This document shows positions 1 to 10,012 of a stretch of 64,000 nucleotides of DNA, piece by piece. A model generated the notes under the pieces. It did no database searches, was not told where the DNA came from, and saw only the letters and a list, made by a program, of their open reading frames with translations. This DNA comes from CAVZCK01 sp963798805 (GTDB taxonomy: Bacteria > Pseudomonadota > Alphaproteobacteria > Rhizobiales > Rhodomicrobiaceae). Made by a program: the position numbers and the translations under genes. The number at the start of each line of letters is the position of its first letter. Position 1 is the first letter of the stretch. Where the stretch lies: NCBI GenBank assembly GCA_963798805.1, contig CAWCVC010000010.1:1-64000 (forward strand), given 5' to 3'.

Positions 1-349
1 CGCCCATACGACGGCAAGCGATGCGCTCTGGCAGGGTGTGCCGGTCGTCACCTGTACAGGACGCACGTTTCCCAGCCGCGTTGCGACGAGCCTGCTCCAC
101 GGCGTCGGACTGGCCGAACTGGCGGCGGAAAATCTCGCGGACTATGAGGCAATCGCTCTTCGTTTGGCGCAGGAACCTGCAAAAACCGCGGAAATCAAAA
201 AGCGGCTTTTGGATGGGAGGGCAACCGCCCCACTGTTCGATACGAGGAGATTAATGCACGAGATCGAAGCAGCCTATCGGGAGATGATCCGACGGGCCGA
301 TCACGGCGTCGCGCCCGATTTCATCGATGTGAGAGCGCTCGCCGAATAG
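1..349 (+). CDS. C-terminal end of an OGT/SPINDLY-like glycosyltransferase (partial)
   Basis: The reading frame is already open at base 2 and runs to a stop at 347-349, so only the last ~115 residues are present. It contains ASDALWQGVPVVT followed by FPSRVATSLLHGVGL, which is characteristic of the C-terminal sugar-nucleotide-binding half of glycosyltransferase family 41 (O-GlcNAc transferase / SPINDLY-like, usually with N-terminal TPRs). The residues after this form the expected helical tail. Such bacterial proteins are thought to glycosylate cytoplasmic or envelope proteins, but the acceptor cannot be told from this fragment. The N-terminal TPR part lies outside the window. Family assignment is fairly secure; the specific role is inference. 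Confidence 0.8.
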   Translation, partial: AHTTASDALWQGVPVVTCTGRTFPSRVATSLLHGVGLAELAAENLADYEAIALRLAQEPAKTAEIKKRLLDGRATAPLFDTRRLMHEIEAAYREMIRRADHGVAPDFIDVRALAE

Positions 350-403
350 CGTCCACTGAGCTTTGCCGCCAGTTGGAAGGGATGTGCGAAAGCGGCAGCT
401 AGA

Positions 404-449
404 GCATCGGACCGAAAAGTGCGAAGCGGTTTTCGGATAAATCCGATGC
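404..449. repeat. Palindromic intergenic repeat (rhizobial AAAACCGG/RIME-like type)
   Basis: The ends GCATCGGA and TCCGATGC pair, and inside them CCGAAAA pairs with TTTTCGG. The element lies between the convergent ends of the glycosyltransferase fragment and kup. It matches the general form of a palindrome that is very common at gene ends in Rhizobiales. It may serve as a bidirectional transcription-end structure. Confidence 0.7.
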
Positions 450-499
450 CCAAACAAATAGTAGAGTGGCGCTTCTGATCTCAATTAAAGGTCCGCCGC

Positions 500-2419
500 T
501 TAAATCGCCACCTGCGTTCCGATCTCTATGACCCGATCCCGCGGGATCTGGAAATAGGAGGTCGCATCCTCCGCCGCACCGGCCAGCCAGATGAACAGGC
601 GCTTCTGCCAACGCGGCAGGCCGTTCTTCGCCGCGATCCTGAGCGATCGGCGGGAGAGGAAGAACGATGCCTCGTTCATCTCGACATTGAGGCTCTTGCG
701 TTTGCAGTGCGTGAAGATCTTCGGGACGTTCGGCGTTTCCATGAAGCCGTAGCTGGCGACGACGCGCCAGAATGTGCCATCGAGCTGGGTCACTTCGACC
801 CGCTCACTGCGCGGCACCCGCGGCACGTCCCTGGTGACAATGGTGAGGATCACATTACGTTCATGCAGCACGCGGTTGTGCTTCAGATTGTGCATCAGCG
901 ACGTGGGCGCCAGCTTGGCGTTGGCGGTGAGGAACACCGCCGTGCCGGGGACGCGATGCGGCGGGCTCGCCTCGAGCTTGCGCGACAGCCAGTCGAGATC
1001 GATCTCGCTGCGCTGCGTCGCCTTGGACAGCGCGTTGGCGCCCCTCACCCAGCTTATCATCGTGGTCGCAACGCAGGCGGCCATAACCATAGGCAGCCAG
1101 GCGCCTTCCAGGATCTTGATAGCGTTGGCGGCGAAAAACACCTGCTCGATGAAGATCAGCGGCACGATGATCATGGCCGCCTTCCAAAGCGGCCAGTGCC
1201 AACCTCGCCACAACAGGAAAAAGGTGAGGCATGAGGAGATCGTCATGTCCGCCGTGACCGCGACGCCGTAGGCCGCCGCCAGATTGCTGGAGGTCTGGAA
1301 CATCAGCGCCACCAGGATCACGGCGACCATGAGCAGCATATTGACGCGCGGGATATAGATCTGCCCTGCCATGGTCTCGGAGGTATGCAGCACATTGAGG
1401 CGCGGCAGCAGTCCGAGCTGAATGGCCTGGCTCGTCAGCGAGAAGGTGCCGGTGATGACGGCCTGACTGGCGATGACCGTTGCAACGGTCGCCAGAAGCA
1501 GCATCGGGACGAGCCCCCAGGCGGGATAAAGCCGGTAGAAGCTGTCCTTCAGGGCGCCGGGATCGGAGAGCACGAGGGCGCCCTGCCCCATATAGTTCAG
1601 AGCCAGAGCGGGCAGCACGATGCCCAGCCAGGCGGTCTGAATCGGTTTGCGGCCGAAATGGCCGAGATCCGCATAGAGCGCCTCCGCCCCGGTGACCGCC
1701 AGGAAGACATATCCCAGTGTCCAGATCCCGTTCATCCCGTTCACGGTCAGAAAGCGGATGCCGTAGAGCGGATTGATGGCATTGAATATGTCGGGGCTGT
1801 CAACGAGGTGAATCAGACCACCGATCGCCAGAAAGACGAACCAGGCCAGCATGATAGGCCCGAAAAGCGCCGCCACCCGCGCCGTGCCGAAAGGCTGGAC
1901 GGCGAGCAGGGCCACCAAAATCACGAGCGCGATTGGCAGCACGGCGGACTCCAGGCCCGGCTCCAGCAGCGTCAAGCCTTCGACGGCGGAAAGCACGGAA
2001 ATCGCCGGAGTGATGACGGAGTCCCCATAGAAGAAGGAAGCGCCGACGAGCCCGAGGCCCAGAATCAGCGGGCCACTGATTCGCGCCGTGGACTGGACCA
2101 ACGCCATGAGAGCGAAAGTGCCGCCCTCGCCCTTGTTGTCGGCGCGAAGGAGCAGCAGCACATATTTGCCGGTGACGATGATCAGAAGCGCCCAGATGAT
2201 TAGAGACAGGACGCCGAGCACGGCGGCGCGGCCGGTCAGCCCGCTTTGCTGGGCGGCAAGCACCGCCTCACGGAAGGCATAAAGGGGGCTGGTGCCGATA
2301 TCGCCATAGACGACGCCGACGCTTCCTATGATCAGCGCAGCCATCGAAGCCGGATGAGCCGGATTCGATGCCTGCGTATCACGAACCATGCCCGTCGAGA
2401 CGGAGTTGGAAGAAGTCAT
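500..2419 (-). CDS. kup: Kup-family low-affinity potassium transporter
   Basis: A 639-residue protein, the usual Kup/HAK/KUP length. It takes up K+ with H+ across the inner membrane. The N-terminal membrane part carries the family signature VVYGDIGTSPLYAFREA near residue 35, then about 12 hydrophobic segments up to ~residue 460, followed by a cytoplasmic C-terminal domain ending in RVIEIGTQVAI. The chosen start is ATG at 2419; an in-frame ATG 11 codons later (2386) is equally possible, because no clear ribosome-binding site precedes either. It is transcribed alone, convergent with the glycosyltransferase fragment. Rhizobiales often carry several kup paralogues, so the copy number cannot be judged here. 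Confidence 0.95.
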   Translation of the reverse strand: MTSSNSVSTGMVRDTQASNPAHPASMAALIIGSVGVVYGDIGTSPLYAFREAVLAAQQSGLTGRAAVLGVLSLIIWALLIIVTGKYVLLLLRADNKGEGGTFALMALVQSTARISGPLILGLGLVGASFFYGDSVITPAISVLSAVEGLTLLEPGLESAVLPIALVILVALLAVQPFGTARVAALFGPIMLAWFVFLAIGGLIHLVDSPDIFNAINPLYGIRFLTVNGMNGIWTLGYVFLAVTGAEALYADLGHFGRKPIQTAWLGIVLPALALNYMGQGALVLSDPGALKDSFYRLYPAWGLVPMLLLATVATVIASQAVITGTFSLTSQAIQLGLLPRLNVLHTSETMAGQIYIPRVNMLLMVAVILVALMFQTSSNLAAAYGVAVTADMTISSCLTFFLLWRGWHWPLWKAAMIIVPLIFIEQVFFAANAIKILEGAWLPMVMAACVATTMISWVRGANALSKATQRSEIDLDWLSRKLEASPPHRVPGTAVFLTANAKLAPTSLMHNLKHNRVLHERNVILTIVTRDVPRVPRSERVEVTQLDGTFWRVVASYGFMETPNVPKIFTHCKRKSLNVEMNEASFFLSRRSLRIAAKNGLPRWQKRLFIWLAGAAEDATSYFQIPRDRVIEIGTQVAI

Positions 2420-2660
2420 ATTGCGTTAGGAAGAGTCTGCCGATCTTGCCAAGCGAATGGAGTCCGAGTGCTGAGGCATATCGCACCCGCGCCTAAGGAC
2501 GCTGCGATTCGGCGCATAGCAGGCTTTCTATCCCGTTCGCGTCCGTTTTTGAAGGCCTGGTGGCTTAACCGTGATGATATTTGTTCGGTTCCGCCACAAT
2601 TCAAAGGCGCGTGATGCATGGCTGCCATGGGCTGAGTGCAATGGTCAGCAACATAATGCC

Positions 2661-2692
2661 AACGGCCGGCTCTTTGTCGAGAGCCGGCCGTT
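2661..2692 (-). terminator. Strong stem-loop downstream of the MBL-fold gene
   Basis: A perfect 13-base-pair stem, AACGGCCGGCTCT against AGAGCCGGCCGTT, encloses a 6-base loop. It lies 88 bases past the stop of the exported MBL-fold protein on the same (minus) strand, so it most likely ends that transcript, although the following T run is absent. The rest of the gap 2420-2779 holds only the presumed kup promoter region and no visible gene. Confidence 0.6.
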
Positions 2693-2779
2693 GTTCAGCA
2701 GTCGGATTTTATGAACATTTTATGCGCCGAAGCCTCCGGCTGGGGATTCCCTGCCCCAATCCGCCTCGAAAACCGCCGC

Positions 2780-3754
2780 TCAGGAGCAGCCGTTGACGCA
2801 CTTGCCGTTCGAATCGAATTCCATGGTCTTGCCGCTGAGCGGCACATAGCCGGGAGTCTTGACCGCCTTCATGAAGGTCTCGGTCTTCGTCCCGGGCAGC
2901 ACCTTACCGTCTTTCGTCGCGGCCTCGTTCGCGTGCGAGGCGATCACCGAAGTCGGCTGCACAAGCTCATCCACGACCCAGGCCGCCTCTTTCGGCCCCG
3001 TGGTGAACACGTCGCCGATATTCATCACCGTCAGCTGTGCCTTGTAGTGATCGTGGACCACGAGCTTCTGCTCGGCTGTGATGCCGGTATCGCCAGAGAG
3101 ATAGGCGACAAGGCCGTTGGAGAATGTCACGACGTAGCCGGTCGGCGGTCCGAGAGAAATCGTCAGCCCATTGGCGGCCATTTCCTTGGCAAGATCACCC
3201 TCGAGAAAGGCAGGATCGAGCCCGTTGCTATGCCAAGCCGGCACCGTGGTGAAGGTAACGCCGCCGACTTTCCGCTCGGCGCCGAAGCGCACCAGAACGG
3301 ATTGCGACGCCTCGCCGCCCGCCGCCGCGATCTTCTTGGCAAAGAACGAGCCCATCTCGGAGCCGACGAGCAGCTTCGCCTTCTTGCCGACAACGATGTT
3401 CACCGTGTTCGAGTTGGGTGTGACTTTCACCGAGAAGTCGGGCTTGCCGCATTGGCCGGCATTGGCCGCCGGCTGGATCACGTCGCCGAGATGATCGCCG
3501 TGCAGATGCGAGAGAAGCACGACGTCGATTTTGCCCAGCCGCGGATCTTCCGGCCCGCGAACGGTGCGGCCGGCATCATAGAGAATCCGCGTGCCGTCCG
3601 GGTCTTCGAATATCAGCGCACGATCCAGCGCGCAAAATTCCCCGTCATGACTGCCGAGCGGAGTCACCTTGACGGTCCCAGCCGCCCAAGAGGCACCCGC
3701 GCTTGCGACGGCGATGCCCCCCATCACGATCAGATATGCGAACGCTCTCCTCAT
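2780..3754 (-). CDS. Exported metallo-beta-lactamase-fold hydrolase
   Basis: A 324-residue protein starting at ATG 3754, preceded by a GGGAGG ribosome-binding site; the frame is open 31 codons further upstream but that part looks untranslated. The N-terminus MRRAFAYLIVMGGIAVASAG is a cleavable signal peptide, so the product is probably periplasmic. The metal-binding motif SHLHGDHLGD appears around residue 80, the first conserved aspartate region is ILYDAGRTVRGPEDPRLG, and further conserved histidines and aspartates follow (AWHSNG, YLSGDTG). The family is UlaG-like MBL hydrolases. The substrate is unknown. It ends with a paired cysteine segment, GKCVNGCS. Confidence 0.85.
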   Translation of the reverse strand: MRRAFAYLIVMGGIAVASAGASWAAGTVKVTPLGSHDGEFCALDRALIFEDPDGTRILYDAGRTVRGPEDPRLGKIDVVLLSHLHGDHLGDVIQPAANAGQCGKPDFSVKVTPNSNTVNIVVGKKAKLLVGSEMGSFFAKKIAAAGGEASQSVLVRFGAERKVGGVTFTTVPAWHSNGLDPAFLEGDLAKEMAANGLTISLGPPTGYVVTFSNGLVAYLSGDTGITAEQKLVVHDHYKAQLTVMNIGDVFTTGPKEAAWVVDELVQPTSVIASHANEAATKDGKVLPGTKTETFMKAVKTPGYVPLSGKTMEFDSNGKCVNGCS

Positions 3755-3871
3755 TCCGCCTGCCTCCCTTTGATTTTCTTGCGGTACGCCATCTTGCGGC
3801 CTGAATCCGCGCATCTTGCCAGCCGTTGCCGTACGCGGCAACGGCAATGAGCGGCGGTCACGCAGAATCGA

Positions 3872-4417
3872 TCAATGGCCTTCGAAGGCGATAAGCGAGT
3901 GGCATGGCACGCCGCGCGCCTCCAGCCGACTTGCGCCGCCGAGCTCGGGAAGATCGATCACGAAGGCTGCCCCGACGATGATCCCGTCGACACGCTCGAT
4001 CAGCTTGTGCGCCGCCTCGGCAGTGCCGCCCGTGGCGATCAGATCATCCACCAGCAGGACCCGCTCGCCCGGACGGATCGCGTCCTCATGAATCTCGATG
4101 ACGTCGGTCCCGTATTCGAGCTGATAATCCTGGCCGATCGCGCGCCAGGGAAGCTTGCCCTTCTTGCGGATCGGCACGAAGCCGGCGCCAAGCCTGTCCG
4201 CGACCGCGCCGCCGAGGATGAAGCCGCGCGCCTCGATCCCGGCAACGGCCTCAACACCGGCGGTCCGGTACGGCTCGGCCAGCAATTCGATACAGGCCTT
4301 GAACCCCGAGGCGTTCTTCAGGAGCGTCGTAACATCACGGAACATGATGCCCGGTTTCGGGTAGTCGGGGATGGTGCGAACCAAGGCTTTCAGATCGAGA
4401 TCGACGCGCAAATTCAT
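3872..4417 (-). CDS. apt: Adenine phosphoribosyltransferase
   Basis: Converts adenine and PRPP to AMP in purine salvage, in the cytoplasm. The 181-residue length fits the family. The start ATG 4417 gives the typical N-terminus MNLRVDLDLKALVRTIPDYP and is preceded by AGGAG. The PRPP-binding motif VLLVDDLIATGGTAEAA is intact near residue 125, and the upstream loop GIEARGFILGGAVA is also typical. It lies just downstream of mtnP on the same strand; this makes sense because mtnP releases adenine from methylthioadenosine, which apt then recycles. Confidence 0.97.
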   Translation of the reverse strand: MNLRVDLDLKALVRTIPDYPKPGIMFRDVTTLLKNASGFKACIELLAEPYRTAGVEAVAGIEARGFILGGAVADRLGAGFVPIRKKGKLPWRAIGQDYQLEYGTDVIEIHEDAIRPGERVLLVDDLIATGGTAEAAHKLIERVDGIIVGAAFVIDLPELGGASRLEARGVPCHSLIAFEGH

Positions 4418-4525
4418 GAGCGAGCTCCTGAAAAGGGTAAATCGGCTTGCCCCTGCATAAAAGCCGCAAAACGCATCGGAGGAAAGCGGTGTTGCGCCGC
4501 GCCAGCGGGGCACCGGGACGGGTCA

Positions 4526-5413
<888 letters not shown>

Positions 5414-5468
5414 GAGCTTGCTACCTCTCCTACATCCTGCCGGGACGATTGCCGGGGGTATGAAGCAA

Positions 5469-5491
5469 AAGCCCCGCTCACGGCGGGGCTT
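5469..5491 (-). terminator. Rho-independent terminator of the petABC operon
   Basis: AAGCCCCGC pairs with GCGGGGCTT around a 5-base loop, and on the minus strand the stem is followed directly by TTTTGC. It lies 44 bases beyond the petC stop codon and before mtnP, so it separates the bc1 operon from the salvage genes. Confidence 0.8.
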
Positions 5492-5519
5492 CGATTGTAA
5501 CCAACTCTCGCACCTTGAC

Positions 5520-5546
5520 CTAGTGCTCGACAACCTAGTGCTCGAC
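5520..5546. repeat. 15-base tandem duplication over the petC stop codon
   Basis: CTAGTGCTCGAC occurs at 5520-5531 and again at 5535-5546, a 15-base period. The second copy encodes the last codons and TAG of petC; the first lies just past the stop. On the minus strand this gives VEH-stop-VVEH-stop. It looks like a small slippage duplication that leaves the protein unchanged. Confidence 0.75.
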
Positions 5547-6404
5547 GTCCCGCCACAGCGCGCGCTTAGACAGATAGAGGAGCGCGGACAGGACTGCGAG
5601 GTAGATAAGGACCTTGAGGCCCATGCGCTTGCGCTCTTCGAGCTTGGGCTCGGCGGACCACATCAGGAAGGCGCTGACGTCCCGCGCATAGTTCTCAACC
5701 GTGCCCGGCGTGCCGTCGTCATAGGTGACGAGTCCGTCGCTGAGCGGCGGAGGCATGTGGATCTGATGTCCCGGAAAAATGGTATTGTAATACATTCCTT
5801 CCAGGACCTTGAAGCCCGCAGGCGGGTCGGTATAGCCCGTCATCAGCGCGTGAATGTAATCGGGCCCCTGCTCCTGATAGACGGTGAAGAGGTCGTAGAT
5901 CCAGTCAAACGGCTCCATGTACCAGGCCTCGGCGCGCTCGACCGCCCTCGCCTTGGCCATTACCGAAAGGTCGGGCGGCACAGCACCGCCATTCGCCGCC
6001 GCAGCGGCTTTCTCGTTCGGAAACGGCGAAACGAAGTGATCGGATGGCTTGCCGGGGCGGGTGAACATCTCCCCATTGTCATCCGGTCCGTCGGTCACCT
6101 GCGCGTCCGCGGCGAATGCGGCGGCGTTCGCTTCCGAATATTCCGGCCCGCCGGGCTGCGACAGGTTGCGGTAATACATCAGCCGCATGCTGTGGCAGGC
6201 CGAACAGACGTTCTTGTAAACCTGATAGCCGCGACGAAGCTGTGCCTTGTCGAAATAGCCGGTGATGCCGCGGAAGGTCCAATCCTGGCGCGTCACCGTG
6301 GGCACATCGCCCGCCGCCCAGCTCGGTCCGATCCCGCATACCGCCATGGCCAAAGCAGCGCCTGCGAGCGTGCAGCGGAGTGAGGATGTCGAGAAAAGCT
6401 TCAT
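5535..6404 (-). CDS. petC: Cytochrome c1 subunit of the bc1 complex
   Basis: A 289-residue precursor of the haem c-bearing subunit that passes electrons from the Rieske protein to soluble or membrane cytochrome c. The start ATG 6404 gives a signal peptide MKLFSTSSLRCTLAGAALAM ending near PSWA. The haem-binding motif CSACHSMR follows at about residue 65, and the axial-Met region is MYYNTIFPGHQIHMPPPLSD. The single C-terminal membrane anchor is LIYLAVLSALLYLSKRALW. It starts 10 bases after petB. In some relatives (Bradyrhizobium fbcH) cytochromes b and c1 are fused; here they are separate genes. A frame extension upstream overlaps petB and is not used. Confidence 0.97.
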   Translation of the reverse strand: MKLFSTSSLRCTLAGAALAMAVCGIGPSWAAGDVPTVTRQDWTFRGITGYFDKAQLRRGYQVYKNVCSACHSMRLMYYRNLSQPGGPEYSEANAAAFAADAQVTDGPDDNGEMFTRPGKPSDHFVSPFPNEKAAAAANGGAVPPDLSVMAKARAVERAEAWYMEPFDWIYDLFTVYQEQGPDYIHALMTGYTDPPAGFKVLEGMYYNTIFPGHQIHMPPPLSDGLVTYDDGTPGTVENYARDVSAFLMWSAEPKLEERKRMGLKVLIYLAVLSALLYLSKRALWRDVEH

Positions 6405-6414
6405 GATCCCCCTC

Positions 6415-7707
6415 CTACCGGTTTTCCGCTGACGCCGGCGCCGCCTGTGGCATTCGTCCGCCGCCATGAGCGCTGCTTCCGAAAATGGATTCAGCAATGG
6501 TCTTGGGCCTCGGCTTCGGCGTTTCGATAATGCCGACCACAGGCATGATGATCAGGAAATGGATAAAATAGTAGGCGGTGAACAGCCGCGCCGCGGGCAG
6601 ATACGCGCCCTCCGGCGGCTTCGACCCGAGGAAGCCGAGCGCCAAGCAGGTGATCACCAGGAGCCAGAAGAACCAGCGATAGATCGGCCTATAGCGCGTT
6701 GACCGTTCGCGCGACGTATCGAGCCAGGGGATGAAGAACAGCACTCCGATGGCGCTGAAGAGAGCTATCACGCCGCCCAGCTTTGAAGGAATTGCCCGCA
6801 GGATGGCGTAGAACGGCAAGAAATACCATTCCGGCACGATATGCGGGGGCGTCTGCAACGGGTTCGCCTCGATGTAATTGTCGGCATGCCCGAGATAGTT
6901 GGGCATGTAGAAGACGAAATAGGCGAAGAGCAGCCCGAAGACCGCCATCGCGAACAGATCCTTGGCGGTGTAATAGGGATGGAACGGCACCGCCTCGCGC
7001 TTGGGATCGCGAAGATCGACGCCGACCGGGTTGCCGTTGCCCGTGACGTGCAGCGCCCAAATGTGCAGACCGACGAGCCCGGCGATCACGAAGGGGAGGA
7101 GATAATGCAGGCTGAACAGTCGGTTCAGCGTCGCATTGTTCACCGAAAACCCGCCCCAGATCCATTGCACGAGTGTGGTGCCGAGGCCGGGGATCACCGA
7201 ATCGAGCGACGAGAACAGGTTGGTGATCACTGTCACCGCCCAGAAGCTCATCTGCCCCCAGACCAGCGAGTAGCCCATGAAGGCTGTCGCGATCATCGTC
7301 AGCAGAATGAGCACGCCGATGATCCAAAGGATTTCGCGCGGCGGCTTATAGGACCCGTAATAGAGGCCGCGGAAGAGGTGTAGATACACGGCGATGAAGA
7401 ACATCGAGGCGCCGACCGCATGCGTGTAACGCAGCAGCCAGCCGTAATTCACATCGCGCATCAGATGCTCGATGGAATCGAACGCCACCTTCGTGTCGGG
7501 GGCATAGTGCATCGCCAGCACAACACCTGTGACGATCTGCACGCCGAGACAGAATGTGAGGATGCCACCAAAGGTCCACATATAGGTGAGATTCCGCGGC
7601 GTCGGAAAATCGAGGAGATTGTCGTAGGCCATCCGGACAACGGGCAGACGATTGTCCAGCCACCGCGTAAAGCCGGTCTGCGGCTGATAAGTCGATTGAT
7701 GCGCCAT
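6415..7707 (-). CDS. petB: Cytochrome b subunit of the bc1 complex
   Basis: A 430-residue integral membrane protein with about eight helices and two b haems; it carries the Qo and Qi quinone sites. Visible landmarks are the Qo-site PEWY motif in VPEWYFLPFYAILRAIP near residue 285, the haem-ligand histidines in RYTHAVGAS and HLFRG (helix B) and in SLHYLLPF and GLHIWALHV (helix D), and the Gly-rich helix A segment. The C-terminus has a short polar extension (AHGGGRMPQAAPASAENR). It lies 21 bases after petA and 10 bases before petC in one operon. Confidence 0.98.
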   Translation of the reverse strand: MAHQSTYQPQTGFTRWLDNRLPVVRMAYDNLLDFPTPRNLTYMWTFGGILTFCLGVQIVTGVVLAMHYAPDTKVAFDSIEHLMRDVNYGWLLRYTHAVGASMFFIAVYLHLFRGLYYGSYKPPREILWIIGVLILLTMIATAFMGYSLVWGQMSFWAVTVITNLFSSLDSVIPGLGTTLVQWIWGGFSVNNATLNRLFSLHYLLPFVIAGLVGLHIWALHVTGNGNPVGVDLRDPKREAVPFHPYYTAKDLFAMAVFGLLFAYFVFYMPNYLGHADNYIEANPLQTPPHIVPEWYFLPFYAILRAIPSKLGGVIALFSAIGVLFFIPWLDTSRERSTRYRPIYRWFFWLLVITCLALGFLGSKPPEGAYLPAARLFTAYYFIHFLIIMPVVGIIETPKPRPKTIAESIFGSSAHGGGRMPQAAPASAENR

Positions 7708-7728
7708 GGTTTTTATGGCCTCGTGGGC

Positions 7729-8322
7729 TTAGCCGATCTTGATTTTGCTGTCTGAGACGAACTGGTAGGGCGGGATCTCGAGATTGCGCGGCGCGGGTCC
7801 TTTGCGGATGCGGCCCGCGGTGTCGTATTGGGAGCCGTGGCACGGGCAGAACCAGCCGCCGAACTCGCCCCGGTCGTCGCCCGGCTTCTGGCCTTTCGGA
7901 ATGCAGCCCAGATGGGTGCAGATGCCGATGGCGATGAGCCAGTTTTCGTGGCCCGGCTTGGTGAGGGTCTTATCGGTTGCAGGCAGGTCCTGCGTCACGT
8001 CCATGATGCGAGCGATCGGGTCCTTGAGCTGATCGAGCGGCACGTCCTGTGCCGACTTCACCTCCTGCGGCGTCCGGTTGCGGACGAAAACCGGCTTGCC
8101 ACGCCACATCACCGTAATTGCCTGCCCCTGCTGAACGGGTGCGAGGTCGACCTCGGTGCTTGAAAGCGACAAGGCCGAGGTGTCCGGGTTCATCTGATCG
8201 ATCAGCGGCCAAAGCGCCGCGGCCGCGCCGATGGTGGCGAACGCCGTCGCTGCGATATGGATAAAATCGCGCCGGTTTACGGGTTCGCCCCGCGAGACGG
8301 CTTCATCCATTGTCGTGGCCAT
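7729..8322 (-). CDS. petA: Rieske iron-sulfur subunit of the bc1 complex
   Basis: A 197-residue subunit that takes electrons from ubiquinol via a 2Fe-2S cluster. The N-terminus has a Tat-type signal anchor with NRRDFIHIAATAFATIGAA and is expected to stay as the membrane anchor. The cluster-binding boxes are CTHLGCIP and CPCHGSQYD, both intact, followed by the conserved GPAPRNLEIP. It is the first gene of the operon petA-petB-petC and is transcribed divergently from trmL, so the promoter should lie in 8323-8527. Confidence 0.98.
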   Translation of the reverse strand: MATTMDEAVSRGEPVNRRDFIHIAATAFATIGAAAALWPLIDQMNPDTSALSLSSTEVDLAPVQQGQAITVMWRGKPVFVRNRTPQEVKSAQDVPLDQLKDPIARIMDVTQDLPATDKTLTKPGHENWLIAIGICTHLGCIPKGQKPGDDRGEFGGWFCPCHGSQYDTAGRIRKGPAPRNLEIPPYQFVSDSKIKIG

Positions 8323-8527
8323 AGGTCCATGTCCCTTTTTGCCGCTGCGCCAAGAAGGAAATTGGCTGACTTGGTGCTGATTCTGATACGCCGCAATGAA
8401 AAGCGAACCGCGTCGCGGTTTCTAAGGCGATCATAGGCCATTGTCTACCCCTACCTGCCGGCTTGTTGTAAGGAGACAAATCGGCGCAATGCTGTGGCAA
8501 ATTCGCCCCTCGAAGGAGGATTCCGCC

Positions 8528-9004
8528 TTGCGATTGGCACTCTATCAGCCCGATATCCCGCAGAATGCCGGCACGATCCTGCGCATGGCTGCCTGCCTCG
8601 GCGTCATGGTGGAGGTGATCGGGCCGGCGGGGTTCGACATGTCCGACCGCGCCGTGCGCCGCGCCGGGCTCGACTATCTCGACAGCGTGCAAATCGTCCG
8701 TCATGACTCCTTTTCCGATTTCGAGGCCGAGCGGCGATCGGCCGGGGGTCGGCTGGTCCTCATGACAACAGCCGCGGCGCTGCCATATACGAGGTTCGTC
8801 TTCCGCGCCGGCGACGTCCTGATGGTCGGCCGCGAAAGCGCGGGCGTTCCCGAAGCGGTGCATGAGGTGGCGGACGCGCGGATCGTCATACCGATGAGGC
8901 CCGGCCTGCGGTCGCTCAATGTTGCCGTCGCGGCGGCGATGGTATTAGGAGAGGCATTGAGACAGACGCGCGGCTTCGCAGATGCGGAGGAAAGCCATCG
9001 ATGA
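8528..9004 (+). CDS. trmL: tRNA (cytidine(34)-2'-O)-methyltransferase, SPOUT family
   Basis: A 158-residue SPOUT methyltransferase that modifies the wobble position of leucine tRNAs using SAM. The start is a TTG at 8528: it has a strong GGAGGA site 7 bases upstream and gives the usual N-terminus LALYQPDIPQNAGTILRMA; more upstream ATG or GTG options would add residues with no family match. The SAM-binding knot is seen in LMVGRESAGVPE and IPMRPGLRSLNVAVAAAMV. Its TGA overlaps the ATG of hemF (ATGA), so the two are probably translationally coupled. Confidence 0.93.
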   Translation: MRLALYQPDIPQNAGTILRMAACLGVMVEVIGPAGFDMSDRAVRRAGLDYLDSVQIVRHDSFSDFEAERRSAGGRLVLMTTAAALPYTRFVFRAGDVLMVGRESAGVPEAVHEVADARIVIPMRPGLRSLNVAVAAAMVLGEALRQTRGFADAEESHR

Positions 9005-9909
9005 CAGCGACCGCATCGGGCGGCGGCTCCGCGGCGACGGAGCAGCAGAAAACCGCGGCGCCCGACTGGTTCGCGGCGCTGCGCGATGACATCTGCGCCG
9101 AGCTGGAGCGGCTGGAGGACGAGGCCGGCACCGGCCAGATGGCGCATCTGCCCGCCGGGCGGTTCGAGCGCAAGCCCTGGCAGCGCACCGGCGATGACGG
9201 CTCGGATGGCGGCGGCGGCGTCATGTCGATGCTGCACGGCCGGCTGTTCGAAAAGGCCGGCGTCCACGTCTCGACCGTGCATGGCGAGTTCTCCCCGCAA
9301 TTCCGCGCGCAAATCCCCGGTGCCGAGGACGACCCGCGTTTCTGGGCCTCGGGCATTTCGCTGATCGTCCATCCGCTCAGCCCGCATGTACCGACCGTGC
9401 ACATGAATACGCGCTTCGTCATCACCACGAAAAGCTGGTTCGGCGGCGGGGCCGATCTGACGCCGGTGCTCGATGCGCGCCGCACGCAGGACGATCCCGA
9501 CACCATCGCCTTCCACGCCGCGATGAAGGCCGCCTGCGACAAGCACGCCGTGGCCGACTATCGGCGCTATAAGGAATGGTGCGATGAGTATTTCTACCTC
9601 GCCCATCGCAAGGAGCCGCGCGGCGTCGGCGGCATCTTCTACGACTATCTGAACTCCGGCGATTGGGCGGCGGACTTCGCCTTCACCCAGGCTGTCGGCC
9701 GCGCTTTCCTAAGCATCTATCCGCGGATCGTGCGCGCCAATATGAGCAAGCACTGGGCAGCGGCCGAGCGCGAGGAGCAGCTCGTGCGGCGCGGCCGCTA
9801 TGTCGAGTACAACCTCCTCTATGACCGCGGCACCATCTTCGGCCTGAAGACCGGCGGCAATGTCGATAGCATCCTCTCCTCCATGCCGCCTGTGGTGAAG
9901 TGGCCTTGA
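9001..9909 (+). CDS. hemF: Oxygen-dependent coproporphyrinogen III oxidase
   Basis: Catalyses the aerobic oxidative decarboxylation of coproporphyrinogen III to protoporphyrinogen IX in haem synthesis. The 302-residue length is normal. Signature regions are GGGVMSMLHGRLFEKAGVHV near residue 77, VHMNTRFVITTKSWFGGGAD near 130, and YNLLYDRGTIFGLKTGGNVD near 265, all intact. Start ATG 9001 has GGAGGAAAG just upstream and overlaps the trmL stop. Its product feeds the haem needed by the two respiratory complexes in the window. Confidence 0.98.
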   Translation: MTATASGGGSAATEQQKTAAPDWFAALRDDICAELERLEDEAGTGQMAHLPAGRFERKPWQRTGDDGSDGGGGVMSMLHGRLFEKAGVHVSTVHGEFSPQFRAQIPGAEDDPRFWASGISLIVHPLSPHVPTVHMNTRFVITTKSWFGGGADLTPVLDARRTQDDPDTIAFHAAMKAACDKHAVADYRRYKEWCDEYFYLAHRKEPRGVGGIFYDYLNSGDWAADFAFTQAVGRAFLSIYPRIVRANMSKHWAAAEREEQLVRRGRYVEYNLLYDRGTIFGLKTGGNVDSILSSMPPVVKWP

Positions 9910-10012
9910 GCCTTTGGTAAGCGAGGTGGGCGCGAAGACCCGCACGAGTGCATTTCGCCTGAATGTCAAAGAGCTTACGCAGCGCCAATCCCTTGCCGCG
10001 CCTCTCGTTCCG

